Shown here in pieces: positions 10,499-24,130 of a stretch of 64,000 nt of DNA; positions within the stretch are counted from its first letter, which is position 1, and each line of letters opens with the position of its first letter. Location of the stretch: contig JACATO010000311.1 in NCBI GenBank assembly GCA_018389105.1, positions 2,500,001 through 2,564,000 of the forward strand, given 5' to 3'. The translations under genes and the position numbers were made by a program. The stretch comes from Nautilus pompilius. Its lineage: Eukaryota; Mollusca; Cephalopoda; Nautilida; Nautilidae. The notes beneath the pieces were generated by a model. That model did not search any database. It was not told the DNA's origin and saw only the letters and a list, made by a program, of their open reading frames with translations.

Positions 10499-13400
10499 TA
10501 TGCAGCAATGAATAATGTAATTTATTTTAAAGGTATGTTTCCATGATGTAAATGAAATACATGCATAACGTCATTATTTGGAATTTCTATATAATGCATG
10601 AGCTAAAACCAAAAAACTTTCTCATTTTGAAAACTGTATGTGATGTCAAAAAACTAATTGTATATTTGAAATCAGCATTAAAAACTACACTAAGTACACC
10701 TTGACATATGCTTGATGAAAAATACTTATTGACCAGTGTAATCTGTAAACATATTACTGTTACCATTGTTGACTACCTTAAATAAAGACAAAGATGTGAT
10801 TTCGTGCATAAAGGAGCCATTCTGTGACAACAGATATAGTGAGTAATTTGACATTAAAACCATGCTCCTTCCTTGGGGAGCCCTGTGTAATTAGTTATTA
10901 AGCCAACTCACTCACATTTGTGAAAGCTGTCAAAAAGAAAAATGTAGACAACATGGAACACCATAACAAAAGTTCATGACATCTGCATCACTAAATGATA
11001 TCATGTCACATGACACTAAGATTACAGAAAGTCAGTACCTAATATAGCTGGCTCTTGCCATGGCATATGGATAAATCAAATGGCTTATTTACTGGTACAT
11101 ACATCCTATCTTGGCTATAAGGACTAAAGTTCCACTCCTTTTGCAATAAGCTCAATCTGTCTGCTTGGTCTAATCATGTCCTCTTGACAGTTTGTCATTT
11201 AATACTGCTTCAACACTTTCAACAGATAAGCATCCACACTTTCATGTGCAAAAATCTATAGAGAATGTTCTTGGCAATAAATATCTATGCTGTGCAAAAC
11301 AAAAAAATTAACAAAATTGACATGTGGTTCTCGCTACATATATGACATCAAATCATGCTGAACTCAGTAAAATACTGCCTAACATGCGAGTATGATTTTG
11401 CTGACACATTGTCATTTCTTGGAAAGTGCATCATTTCTTAGAGCTCAAGAGTGAACAAAAAAGTGGGCAACAGTACATAGTCAAGAAAGACCCGACACCT
11501 TTTTTGAAAAAAATCAATCCTGTATCAACCAAAATTAACTAAAGGAGAACCAATGGTTAGATTGCATAAGAGGGGGATAGAGAGAAATTCAATTTTATTT
11601 TATTTCTTTAATAATTCTAATATCTTAATGTTCTTTTATACAAAAAATTCAAATTTTTGTATGTGTTTGTTTATTGCGCTTTGTTATTTTTTTAAAATTT
11701 TCATTGAGATGTTTGCACATACATGATTACACTCAAACAAGTAAAAATAACTTCAAATTAATAAAAATGCAGCATACAAGAAGCTACTGGGATTAATGTC
11801 TAAACTAATTCATTGCTTCTCAAAGTAGAATCAACATGGGCAGATGAAGTTACTGGCATACTCATCTGACTGCACAGTAGAGGGAAATCTGGAAATTAGT
11901 CTAAGCACTAAACAGACTTCTGAAATCCAAAAAATGAACAAAAGCTAATGAATAATTCAAAATTCCAAAGAAACAACAATAGGAAAAAAAAATCTAACAG
12001 ACTGAACCAGAAGAATACCAATTAATTCATAAGATGGAAGCTAAACAAAAAAATCCACTTGTTGGATTTGGTACATACAATATTAATGTCAATAAGGTAA
12101 CCAGCCATGTATTGAAGAACTCAATGCTTTTCAGAGAGTCAAAAAATTCATTGTATAAATTTTCTTTGGCTAAATATTTAATTCCAGATCCACTATTTAA
12201 ATTTTAGTAAATAAATAATTCCCACTTACCTCAAGCCTGAAAATGTAAACAGATATGCATGAACAAAATCCCTGGTATCTTGTTCGGATGTCTTACTAAT
12301 AAATTCAGTAATTATGACTATTGTAGACTACAGAGCAGCACAAGTTTTATGAGTGCCACCAAATGAGCAGGCATAGAGTAATGCCAATTTAATTCAAAAC
12401 TAAGACTACAGATACAATCCCTCACAAAAACATGATATTTAACAAACATGCCAGTGATAGGAAAAAGCTGTCTTGTCCCAAAAGATTTAGGAGGCAGCAT
12501 AACCAAAAATTCAAGCCAGTTTCAGTTGTAGAGATTAAAATCTCTAAAAGGAAAACATTTTCACACACATTTAGCTGCAGCATCTAAAAAAGTAAAGTTT
12601 AAAACATATTTGCTACACTTGAAATGTTTCTATCTAACCATAAAACCAGGGCTACCAATAGGTTTTACAAAATTTCATCTAAAGCTGCACCTGTTCAAAT
12701 AAACTAGCCAACATTCCAAAAGAGGATTCAATTAAATCAAAATACTCTTAAATACTGCTGGTAGTCCTTCCATAGTTACATTGGTTTTAATGATGCATAT
12801 TTTTGTCATACAAATATCTACAAACAAACTGAAAATATTTAATACTATTGCACACCAATTTAAAAAAAATTGCATAAGCCTTAATGCGTAAGTTACCACT
12901 TGCTATCAAGTTTGTCAAAATTTTTAAGGGGTGCAAGTGTACAGTTTCTAAAAATTTTTTTTTTTTTGTCATCAGCAACAGAGCAGAAGTTAATGAATAA
13001 TTTCTATTTAAACAATATTCAGGACCACTAAAAGTTTTTAAGGTCATTACTCAACTATTGTAAATATTATGAAGGCACTAATCAAAAAAATGAATGCAGT
13101 TTCAAAAATTGGTATCTTTATTTTTGCCCATTTCATTATAGATTTTCAGGGGGGGTTTCTTGGGGTGAGTTGAGTGCAGATTGCCCTATACTGATCTAAG
13201 TTCAGTCACTGTTATGTATGCAAAGTGCCATCTATGTATAATTTAGCATAAAAATAGGTCCTATCTAGTAGAAATCCAAATAAAAGAATCATGGATAGCG
13301 AAAGTTTTTTGTAATGAACCAAATGACCTACAAAATCATGGAGTGAGAACTCCCTCAGAAATCTAGGGCTAAGATAAGTACAGCTACAAGATCCCTGTCA

Positions 13401-14057
13401 GCAATTTACTATGCTGGATATTGGATGAATAAAGATTTTTAATGATGTGAGGTAACAAGAAGATTAGAACCTGGAGAAGTCTTGCCTTGGAAGTGGAGAG
13501 AGAAACATAGTTAAGATATGCAGTGTTCAAAGAATGTCAAAAACTCATTTTATTCCAGATTCATAACTATGAAACAATTCTATCTACAAGTGTAGCAATC
13601 AGCAACAGATGTGTATCCATAGCATGAAAACCATGCTGTACATCACTGAACAGCAACAAAGTAACTTTTTGGCTAAAGATATCTAGGATTCTCAAGTTTA
13701 AATTTCTAGGGATCAAATGTAGAAAATACATTATGCCTAATGTAGTCTTGGGAATAGCCAGTCATTGTTAGCTAGGCCAAAATGTCCATCAATGTCAATA
13801 GGATATGAAGCCATGCTAAGTCTATCAAAAAACTGAGGAGACATTAAAGACAGGTTCACTGCCTGTCAACATGGAAGAGAGAGAGAGCCAGGTTAATGTC
13901 TTGAATTTTAAATGGATTAACTTTTACATATTACCAAAAAGAAAAATAATTAGTTTGGGGGGGACTGAAAATACCAGCAAAGGATTGTACAGAAAAGTTA
14001 TTTAATTTTACAGTTAACTTCTTTAAAACAACACATATGTACTTCTAATAATAATCT

Positions 14058-14290
14058 GAAGTGGCATGGTAGTACAGTGGATAGGATACTAGACTATTAA
14101 GGTTTAGGGTCCAATTTCACTTCTTGTGGAAATAGATGTTTGGCAAACCATCCCTACATGATTTCTGTTCACTCTTCTTCCAAATCAGGCATGTTGATTT
14201 TTTCCAGGCACATTGCTTTCCTTCCACATCTAAAAATGAAGAGTTCTAGCAAGGATTTCCCTGAAATGACAAGTCCCACGACTATCTACA
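14058..14290 (+). repeat. tRNA-derived SINE, degraded copy
   Basis: The head has a pol III A-box-like GGTAGTACAGTGGATAGGAT and a decayed B box (GGGTCCAATTTC). The body shares with the SINE at 31688-32025 the order: TTTGGCA...CCCT(A/G)...GATTTCT...CACTCTTC, then CCACATCTAAAAATGAAGAG, then TCTAGCAAGGATTT(C/T)CCTGA. No target-site duplication is evident. Confidence 0.6.
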
Positions 14291-15431
14291 TATAAACTGT
14301 GTATGCCAACAATTGACAAACCAAATGTAAGTAGAATTGCTTCAATGTTTTAATGTTTTTCTTTTTCATTCTTTCATAACATTTATAATCTTTATTTTGA
14401 TTGTATTGTCAGTTTGAGATATTCTCATATAGTTTAATTCCTGCCTAAAAATATGTTGACCATTACTGATAGTGAGAATGTTTGGATTTTGGTTTTCAGC
14501 ACATTTTAGCTTTCTTGATCCCACTAATTGCCTACTCCCCATGTTTTGATAAGTTCAAATAAATGCCCAGGCAACAATTAGAATACAGAATATACCAAAT
14601 GCACACAAAGCAAGACTGTATGATTTTATTCTTTTGAGTCTCAAACATAGTTCACCTCAGCAAAACATGCTCTGAATAAAATGTAAAAGACAAGTTTAAA
14701 TTGTTTCAGACCAGCATCTGAAAAGCAGCCAATTTTTCTTTCATATTGTCAGTGCAGCTACATGCGACCAGTTTACTTATCTGCTTAACCTGTCTCTCAG
14801 TTTGCGCTAGCAACATCTCTTTATCCCCTCATGAACAACACTTCTCTGCTAAAGTAACATTGCCTACATCATTACACAAGTTAAAGCTGATGCATGATAT
14901 TCTAATAGTTACCAAAAAAAATATTATTAATAAAATGTAAGAAAATCTCTAACAGACTTCATAATAATATAAAAGGCTTCTTAGTTCTATTAAATGAAAG
15001 TCAATTCTAAACATATTTACTACTTAATCAACAAGAGCTTTAAAATTGTCTCATTGTAATAGGCCAATGAGAATTCAAAGAAATAATCTCAAAAGCCATG
15101 TTTTAAAAATATACATATCCTAAAAATGCAAGTTCCATTAATTAAAAGGAAGGAAAAATAAACATTTTACTTATTTTTATAAATAAAATATTATTAAATT
15201 TAAATTGATATTTACTTTTATTAAAACTATAAACATTGTGTAGCAGTATGAGAATCTTGTTTATGTTTGATACTCTCAGTAGTGAAATATTTTTAAACAA
15301 TAGCATTACCAAAAAATAGCCAAATCTAATGAATTATTCACTTAATCAGTCCACATCCTACTTTGTCAGCACTGACTAAAATAGAAACTTTTTTGTATAT
15401 GTAAAAGGTCCAAAAACAAAATGTCAACAAT

Positions 15432-16546
15432 ACAGGAACACTATTCAATGCAGTTATTGATGCCATGAACCCTAAAGACATAACCTTTAATGCAAGTATG
15501 ACCACCTCTTGCTTACACTATAGCATTGCATCTCATACTATTCATCATATCTAAGTTTTGCAGTTATGGGTACTGCTCGTTATAAAGGTTTGCTCTGGAA
15601 TAATCTCAAGAGCTATCTAATGTGCCTAAAGAGGTTATTTCAAATATGCTCTGATATTTTGGTGAGGGGTAAAGCAGCCATGGAAAGCATAGGGTATTTT
15701 CCTCTTGAAAGTGGTTTATATCTATTTTTGTACATCGAGCCCATGCATTATCATCCATAAAGGTGGTGACTTTGTAAAGACTGGCTAATCTAATAATCTC
15801 CATCCAGATAGTGCTGACCTATAGTACTTTCATCAAAGAGAATCTCTTTCCTTTAGTTAAATTCCTGCAAAACATGTAAATGATCATCAGCAAAGTAAAA
15901 GTTGAATTTACTCTCATCAGAGAAGAGAACCTGGCTTGCACATGTAGATTTGTAGAGTGTAACCAATTTTCCATAGTCTAATTGGAAATATGGGATCCAT
16001 GGACCTGGTACAATTCATATGCCGAGATAATGAGGCTATGTTGAGTCAGACAGGAAATGTAACAATCATCATGATAGTCAGTACTGTTGTGGTGCCCCCT
16101 ACTAGTTCATTTCACAGAAGACCTGATCCTCTGTACCTCTGCCACAGTCTCCTGATAACATGTTACACCAAGTTCAGCAGCCACATCTGTCTACTTCCAG
16201 TATGTAGCTTAGTTATTGCTAGGTACTGTTTCTTATCAGTTTCATCAAAGCACCATATTCTCAGCATTTGATAATTTCATTATGTGAAAATCTTTGATGG
16301 GTTTTATGTTCAATTTGATCATGTTATGCAAATTTGGAATCACTTGACAGTGGTGTGACTTTCCCAGGTACTCCCTACCCAAAGACAAAGAACCACACGC
16401 AATAACTGAAGCAAATGAACTGTCACACGACTCAAACTTTGAGTCGACAGAATTGAAAGATCATACACTACCTTCTACATTAACCAAGGTGATTATTAGT
16501 AGTCGAACACGTTGTCTCTTAGAAGATATCCCTATAGTGTTCTGGT
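15432..16546 (-). mobile_element. Tc1-like transposon remnant (Tcb1/Bari-like transposase fossil)
   Basis: The minus strand shows, in several frames, fragments of a Tc1-family transposase in the right order: WRRYRGSG-like linker, DYHDDCYIS, a VQARFSS-like LFSDES region, FMDDNAWARCTKIDINHFQE (second catalytic Asp region) near 15745, and SMRCNAIV followed by ARGGHT near 15490, which is the usual Tc1 C-terminus. Stops and frameshifts are everywhere. Candidate ends are CAGGAACACTATT on the left and the inverted CTATAGTGTTCTGG on the right next to TA, but these matches are short, so the limits are provisional. Confidence 0.75.
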
Positions 16547-17732
16547 CAGTATATATTCTTTAATGTTTTACAAACATGCAGTCTACAAGTTAAGAGTGAA
16601 AAAATAATTCCTGATCCTCTGCCCAACATCTACCAAATAACAACTGAAAAGTTGTTTGAGATAAAGAATGTAATAATTTTTTTTTTTTGTATTCTATACA
16701 ACATTTGCTTTAGATAGATAATTAACTTGCTTCTAATACAATGAAAACTTAAAAATAAAAAAATGATGATGATGATATTACTTATTTCAGGCAAGACCAA
16801 AAACTACTTTACTACTATCATGTAATGTTTTAAAACAACATCACTAAGTAGACATATTTGACATACTATACAAAATAAATGCTAAAACAAAATAATGTTT
16901 AGTACTTCCATTTTTTAAGATACAAATGTGTTAGAGTAGCTATTAGGTTCAAAGATCAGAAAGATATAGAGTTTCAATGAAGTCATTTAATTAGATTTTT
17001 AAAATAAATTGTTTCCATTATATAAAATGGCCTATCGGAAAATAACATTTAAATCTGTTTAAAAAATTTGGAGAAAAAGAAAAAACTTGAGCATGATGAA
17101 AAAAAAAAGTAAATAAATGTGTCTATTATGTACATAAAAAGATACTGAGGTTACACTTCTATCCCAATACAACAAAACAGCCACCACTACTACTCAGATA
17201 ACGAGTTATTACATGGGAGGCCATAGTTGAGAATATTGCCCTCAAATCACATAAGAACAATGCACCATGGAGAATCACTGGATCAGTCTGATGTGTAAGA
17301 AAGAAAAAAATTGCCTATGATTTTCATCTTTAAGAAAAAGGAAAATAATGTGTGTAATATTCACTGATATTATTGAGTCAAGAAACAACACATTAAACTG
17401 TGTAGACAAGGCTAACCTTATGGAGTTTGGTATAAAACATGGCTAGCAACTGATCTAGGCTCAGATTTACAAGAATCATCCAAAGGACAATCAGTGACTC
17501 AGCAGCCCTCCCAAGAATAGCAAACCATCCCAACCCCATCTGCATTAAAATCCAAAATCTCTAAGATAACCAAGATTATTTGTAGGAGTGAGATTGCACA
17601 AAACTAAGTTAAAACTTTAAAAAGAATATTATGCTCTCACAAATGTGGTAATGTGGTTAACTTATTTCTCTACAAAAGCAAATCATCATCGCAATGTGTT
17701 CCACCAACAGCTCAAACTACACTAGCACTTAC

Positions 17733-17924
17733 TTCATGCACGTGTGTGTAAAAGGACACTGTCATATCAAGGATGACCCTCCTCCTTTCCAAAGCAGTGA
17801 TGAAATCCTGCATGCGTTCATCAAGCTCCTGTGCTTCACTGTAAATTTCCTTGGGATCACACTCTCCTGTCTGAGCCAGTTCATCAGCAGCAGCCAAAAG
17901 CTTGTCTGCGTTTGTTATTGTGTT
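17733..17924 (-). CDS. trio: TRIO/Kalirin-type RhoGEF, internal exon 7 of 8 (spectrin repeat)
   Basis: Encodes 64 residues from NTITNADKLLAAADELAQTG to MTVSFYTHVHE. It carries the TRIO/KALRN hallmark NADKLL...LAQTGECDPEEIY...LDMSVSFHTH; here LAQTGECDPKEIY and ILDMTVSFYTH are directly readable. It completes the repeat begun in exon 6. The acceptor is TTTCTTGCAG|AAC and the donor GAA|GTAAGTGC, both strong and both phase 0. This is the most diagnostic exon in the window for assigning the gene to TRIO/KALRN and not to another spectrin-repeat protein such as spectrin, dystrophin or MCF2. The introns on either side, 17.7 kb and 14.2 kb, are the longest here. Confidence 0.97.
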
Positions 17925-20900
17925 CTGCAAGAAAGGTAGACATAATAAAGCTTGTTAACATTTTGATGCCAACAGGATTCATAGGGAAGTAACTTATACA
18001 ATCCAAACCTTTAAAAGATAGTTAATCCCTTAAAAAAAAAAAAAAAACTTTACAGTAATCATAAGCTTAGAGCTGAGTTTTCCAAGCTGCATACCAATTG
18101 CTCTTTTTTTTTCTGTTTACTTTCCTAAATTGATATTATAAAAGAGTTTTCATAAAAACTCTAAATTCTTGCTCTATAGCTATGTTAATTGCTTTAGAAC
18201 AGTGACTTAAAACTTTTTCATTGTCCACAGGACTTCAGCATTGTATAAGCCAGAGAACAATAAACACACTTTAAATAACTACCAAAAATTACTCTCTCTT
18301 CTCCCTAAGATCCTTGAGGAATTTTTACTGACAGTATAGCAGGCCAAATAAAGTAATGAGAAAACTACTACAACAGTCCATGGGTTGTACTCAGTGTGAA
18401 ATATGCAACTATGACAAAACAGTTATTATTCTTTATAAGTTTAGGAAACTCTTTTAGTGACAGGAAGCTAGATATCAGCAATATACATATGTACAGAGTT
18501 TAATTAAAATAGTAGGCTGCATAAATCATCCAGGCTCATTTTAAATCCAGAGACAGCTGAAATGAACAAAAATCAATGGAACAGGATCTTTTATAGATAT
18601 TAAAAGCCAATAAAACACTCGGTGTAAATCTAACTTCTTAAGTACACAGCTGATGAAAACTAACAATTTTCAATACCTACAATGTGAATTAAAGAATAAT
18701 TTAAGGGGGGGTGTTAAGAATGCCAAAACTTTCTTTTATGTGCTAACATTCTACAAAATGCATCACAGCCGGCAACTAATTAACTACCAAATTGTAAAAA
18801 TGTTTTGAAACATGCAACTCAAACTAGATCAAATATTCATTTTTGTTTTTTAAAAAAATATTTATACTGAACATACATTTTTTAAAGCCAAGCATTACTT
18901 TGACTATCCATTTGATGGAAATGTGCAAGGGAGCTAACCCATTATAAGGCACAGAATTTTTTTTTTTTTTAACCGTCACAAACAGATAAATATTCATGTA
19001 CTTTTTTGTAGAAACTATCTTTAAATATATTATTAAACATTAAACCAATTTTTTATAAAATTTGTTATAGAATAAAGGTACTTAGCTTATACATACAAGA
19101 TTTAAGTTTTTATTTTGAGGGAAATAATTAGCAATTTTTTTGTTTACAAAATAAAGCTAAATATGAGATGGATTCCTCAATCCTAAAAAAATTAAACACA
19201 AAAAAAAAAAACCTGTTAATCCACTATATATTGTGAGAGATGTGCCCCAAATGCAGAACTGTCCTGAGAATGTTCAATGCCACATGGACACTGTTCCAGA
19301 GAATGGGGCAATTACCTTGCGTAATCCTCAGATTGGGCAGTTCTGCATGGTATCTTTACTATTTCTCAACTTCACAAATGTCTGTAACTGTTATTGCCAT
19401 CAGTAACAACTCTTCATTAAAAAAATTTACTTTTGTTTCACCCCTGAACTCGATATTAATCAGACCACTGAAAATTTTTACAAAGCCACAACCAGATGTC
19501 AAATTTTTTTTATAATAATGGAACAAAGTAAATTTGTATGCTGGCACATTCACACAGTTTATGGTTGCAGATGCTAATTTTAAAATTCCATCGAAAAAAG
19601 AGTTAAAAACCAACTATGACTGACCAGAAAAAAAAAAAAAAGGGTTGATTGGTGACCATCAGATAGATCTGCTGCAATCATTAGAAGCTATAGTTAGATT
19701 TGCTGTATCAGAGATATTACTACATTAGACACTATGTATTCTGAGAAACTCTTCATGAAGAGTTTATGAACTGGAACAGGTATGATAAATCTGAGTTCAT
19801 TCTGCTAACAAAACAAACACTTATGTATACCTGAAAATGTCACAGTGCAGCCTTCTACTAAGTTGAACCAACCAACCAGAACAGAGTATAAATTATAGGG
19901 GTGCAAAGCAACCCAGTAATTTGTGTAATCAAACAAACAATAAAAAATGTTAAAACAATAGAATCCTATCTTTAGAAGTAGAATTTCATGAAAAAAAAAA
20001 AAGAACTGAATTTTGACTATTTCTTGAGAAAAACTTGCAACTTTATCTCATTTCTATTATTTTGTATATATTAGCATTTTATATCAGGTAACTATATACA
20101 TCAATTTGGTGAATTTCTTTGCCATAGGTTTCTTCTTTATTTTCTAAAACATCAATTTAATTTATTTTGAAGAAACCACGTGAGAGATCTTGCAAAGCTA
20201 CTGCAATTCTAGATAAAGTTACATTTAGAAATTGTTTTCTATTCTTAGACAACACTAAACATTTGCTTTTAAAAAGTAATTTTTAAAGAACCAAGGTCTC
20301 CAGTTAAAAAAAACAAGCAAAAAGCATTTAAGAAACACTTATTGAAACTTTACATGAAGCAGTATGGAGATGATTTAACTTAGAATTGACAATGATACTG
20401 ACTTTAAAATTTTGCAGATTGCAAAACCAGGTGTTTGTGTTACAATGGCTAGTTCCAGATGTTCAGCCCTATGAATATATGTTATAAGAGAAAGCAAAGA
20501 TTACCTCTTAGTGCATGCTAATAGCAAGCATGTAAACATTTAAGTTTCATTAGCATGGATGCAAACCCCTTATTATTTTTAATCAGCAGTTAATAATAAG
20601 TGTACATAAATCAGAACTAGGGAGTGCTGAGTTACAGGAAGAATAGAAAGCACAGTGAAAAAGTGGGGTAAGCCTGCCTGCCTGGTCATTGTAACCCCTA
20701 ACAGGATGGAAGTACTTGCCAGGTGCCCATTAATCTCCATTAACACATTTAATTAGATAGAACTCACTTAAGAGAAAGAAACATATACAATCCTAGGGAA
20801 GTGCAACAAAGAACAATGTATATCTTTTGCATACAATAGATAAAGCTGTTGTAACATCATCACACTAACCTCTGCAAATCAGATGTTAGAGAGATACTCA

Positions 20901-22610
20901 ACATTCAAAATTCTATTGCATATACCAATACAGCAATACCAAATTTTTTGGATAAAAGTTTATTCAGATGTAGGTACTAAAAATGAAACTGTGTTTTAAA
21001 TAAGTAGCTAGAGTTAGAGAGATTAGTGGCTAAAATTTTTAATTTGTAAAATTATATAAAATGTTTGTATCCCTTTAAATTTTGTTTTTAATGCTTAGCT
21101 AACATGTAAATAACTCCAGTAGCTTAGCATGCAAAGAGTCTGTCTGTCTACTTTCTTTCACTTAATATGCAAAATAAAAATAAAATTATCATCAAATTAC
21201 ATGCATTCTGATATTCTACAGCCACAAATAACCTTTGCACTATAAAATTGTTTGTGCAACATTCGTGGATATACAGGCTGCACAACTCCACAGCTTATTG
21301 TGTGTGGTTATGAGTCATTGAACAGTATGAGAAAATGAGGCACATTCTACAGCTATTGTCAATTTTTATCAGTAGCAGGAATTGAATAATAATTTTCAGG
21401 CTAAGTGCAATGAAAGCCAGCTGTCTGGTTGGACTGCTTCAGAATCCTATACATTCTAGCCATGCTGTTGCACCAAACCAAGTGTAGAAATGTATTGTTT
21501 GAAATGTCTATACACAGAATACCATAGCAACACACACCACATGCTGTAACAATACAACCAGCATCTCATGCCAGCACAAAGAAACAGACAAACACTGGCT
21601 AATTAACAGAAGAGGTGGTACCTGTTTTATCAGCTGAGATAAAAAGCATAGCATAGTGATGAGACTACCAAAGTAAGTAGCCTCAATTTCATTATCTGCG
21701 AGCTAGGGTATACTCCAGTCCCCTGGGTTATCTGACCTTTGTTAGTCTCAAGCCAGCCATGGTATCCACAAACAAAGCCAGACTGGCATAACAGAACATG
21801 TGGTGGCTCCTCTTGCTCACTGATTGTTGGCTGGCTAGCCAGCCATGACTCTGGACAGCAAAGCAAGTGATGCATTGGAGTGTCTCAAAAGTGATTTGAC
21901 TAATCCATTTTCATCAACATTCTTCAATTTCTACATCTTCCAAAGCTCAGCACTGAGTCAGGTTATGGCAATTTTGCTGTACCAGAGAATTTCTTTACAG
22001 AAGCCAAGAAAGCATGTCCAAAATAATCTCAATAAAATATGAAGTTAAAAGATTTGTCAGACAATTTAAAATATACACAAATATATTTGATTTTTTTTTA
22101 AATTCAGCCTTTAAATTTGTAAATTTAATGAATGCTTAAAAAAAAATTGCAAAGTCAGTATATAAAAAGTTATACAAAAAATATAATAAATACAACTTAT
22201 ATAAAACCCAGTTATTGATTCCTTTCTTCTGCTACAGTTCATTCATTTTTATTTTCATTCCAACAAAAGGCTTGTAACGATATTTTATTAAAATTTTAAT
22301 ATTAGGAAAAATAATTAGTGAAGACAGCAATAATAAAATTATCCAGAACAAGAATTTTTTTTGCTTTTCAATTAATTACTAGACTAGAAAACTTCCTGCC
22401 CTTCTGTATCTATATATTTACCCATCTTTGGAGTTGGATTCCAAATATACAAAATGTTTGGTTATTAGAATGTAAACCTATTCTAGAAATTTTTAGCAGC
22501 TGGATATTGATGACTTGCCATGCATATTTTCTTAATAATAGTTTTAGATAAAGACTGTTCACTTTTTATTATGAAGTTGTTTCTGTTAACTAAGCAGGCC
22601 GGCGACACAA

Positions 22611-22629
22611 ACACACACACACACACACA
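22611..22629. repeat. (AC)n microsatellite
   Basis: About nine and a half perfect AC units, preceded by GGCGACACAA, itself a near match. Confidence 0.9.
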
Positions 22630-23454
22630 AAGTTTAAGCATCTAATTTGAAAGATATGCACATGAGATGCTACAATAGTGCAGTTAGAGTAATAAAGACC
22701 ATTACAAGGGGAAAATAAAGTAAACCATTAAGTAATGCATAATAAGCATACCAACATTTACAAAACCAAAAGCTCTCTAATTGTTAGATATAACACACAT
22801 TTATTTTATTATACACAAAATGGGAAATAGTTCCCTTTCTCATCAAATTAACCTATAATATAGTTTTAGATATGGTTATAAAATATTTAATGTTAATATT
22901 ATTTTAAACAAAACATTTTGTCAACTCCTGAATGACAAGACTAGATCTCACCTAGAGACCAAAGGGGGCAAACTCATATCCAATCCTTCTGACTAAAACA
23001 AGCAAAAGATTGAATAATTAACCAAAGCTCAATGTAAAATAAAATAGAAAACAAAACATTATGGGACAATTAACATTTAGTAGTTACTTGAAAAAAAATT
23101 GTATGCTCAATTCCAATCCACAAAATCATGTAAATATGACAAAGCTAAATGTAGAGAGAGCATAGCATAAGGTTTTCATGCATTAAGTTATATATTCTCT
23201 AACAAAATCATTTCCTAGTGTTTTGGGCATGTTGAATATAGATAAAGCAACGTTAAATTTTGAGTGTAATATACCTATTTCAAACTTGTGTGCTTGTCAT
23301 AACACCATGTGCTTACTCCTCTCGCTACATTCCTGTAGCAACATGTGTGAGAGATCTATAGCCAGAAGCATATCCACAATTGCTCTAGCAAGATCTTAAA
23401 AGGTGGTTTTAATATCAAACAAAGAATAGCCACAGGCTAAAAGAGCATCTCTAT

Positions 23455-23686
23455 AGGACAACGACGACGTGTCATGGCTACAGAGATCCCTACTAAAACT
23501 CTTGATTTCTAGATGTGGAAAGAAAATGGAATACCCATTAAAAATTTCCATGGTCAGCTAAGAAAAGAGTGCAAGAAGAAACTACACTAGGGAGGTAAGC
23601 TAAAACAAACAAATTCAGCAGGATTCAAACTTAGACCTTCAACGTTAGCAGTCCAGCACACTAACCACAGGTCAGCTGTATCATGC
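23455..23686 (-). repeat. tRNA-derived SINE, minus orientation
   Basis: Read on the minus strand the head gives GGTTAGTGTGCTGGACTGCT and a B-box-like AGTTTGAATCC, followed by the same body family seen at 31688-32025 (TTCTTCTTGCACTCTT, then TTTCCACATCTAGAAATC). The left limit is approximate. Confidence 0.65.
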
Positions 23687-23994
23687 ATATTTCAAGTGTG
23701 AAAGTATCAAGATGAAACTCCTATTAACCAGCTTGCTCAAAAATTATACAGCAAAGTTAACTTGTAACTGAATCTAGAAATGTTTACCATAACTATAAAA
23801 TTTTTTAATCAAAGCACTTTAATCTACCTAGAAAAAACATGTTCATAAAAATTTAAAATAATCTTATAGTTAAAGATGTAACTTCTGACCAAAATATTCA
23901 TAAGTACTTTATTGCTCTAGATAAAATTTCTTTTCCTATAATGCAAAAGCAAAACCTGGTTGGCAAAAAATTTATTTGGAAATTTAACTTAGGC

Positions 23995-24130
23995 TCAGCT
24001 TGGCATACCTCCCTGGTATGGTTTCTTCTTGCTCGTCTTCAACAGCCACATATGTAAATTTCTCCACCCACTCATTTTTTTATGTGGAAGGAAATCAGAG
24101 GACTTTTAGTAAAGACTTTTGTTATGCCAC
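23995..24130 (+). repeat. SINE body fragment without tRNA head
   Basis: GGCTCAGCTTGGCATACCTC, then CCTGGTATGGTTTCTTCTTG and CTCGTCTTCAACAGCCACAT, match the body of the window's tRNA-SINE family (compare GGTACACCTCCCTGGCATGATTTCTC at 31734 on). The tRNA-like head is missing or unrecognisable. Confidence 0.55.

Larger units (their letters stand above)
8882..10738 (-). mobile_element. Probable CACTA/EnSpm-like element carrying a conserved animal ORF
   Basis: A 1,857-bp block begins with CACTGGTCAA (8882-8891) and ends with the exact inverse (10729-10738). It is flanked by TAA on both sides (8879-8881 and 10739-10741), which reads as a 3-bp target-site duplication. Termini starting CACT(A/G) with 3-bp duplications are typical of the CACTA/EnSpm (CMC) superfamily. 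Inside are a degraded ORF on the minus strand with a downstream AATAAA (plus-strand TTTATT at 9093-9098) and a two-copy 49-bp tandem repeat near the right end. The termini and duplication are seen; the superfamily assignment is inference. Confidence 0.6.
3495..17732 (-). other. Intron 7 (14.2 kb), rich in DNA transposons
   Basis: Bounded by the exon 7 donor GAA|GTAAGTGC and the exon 8 acceptor CTTCCAG|TTA. It contains four DNA-transposon copies and one SINE, annotated separately. The stretches 5003-7059, 10739-14057, 14291-15431 and 16547-17732 have no feature I can identify; they are AT-rich with homopolymer runs. Around 11040-11500 there is slightly more structured sequence that may be an older repeat, but I could not assign it. 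Confidence 0.85.
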
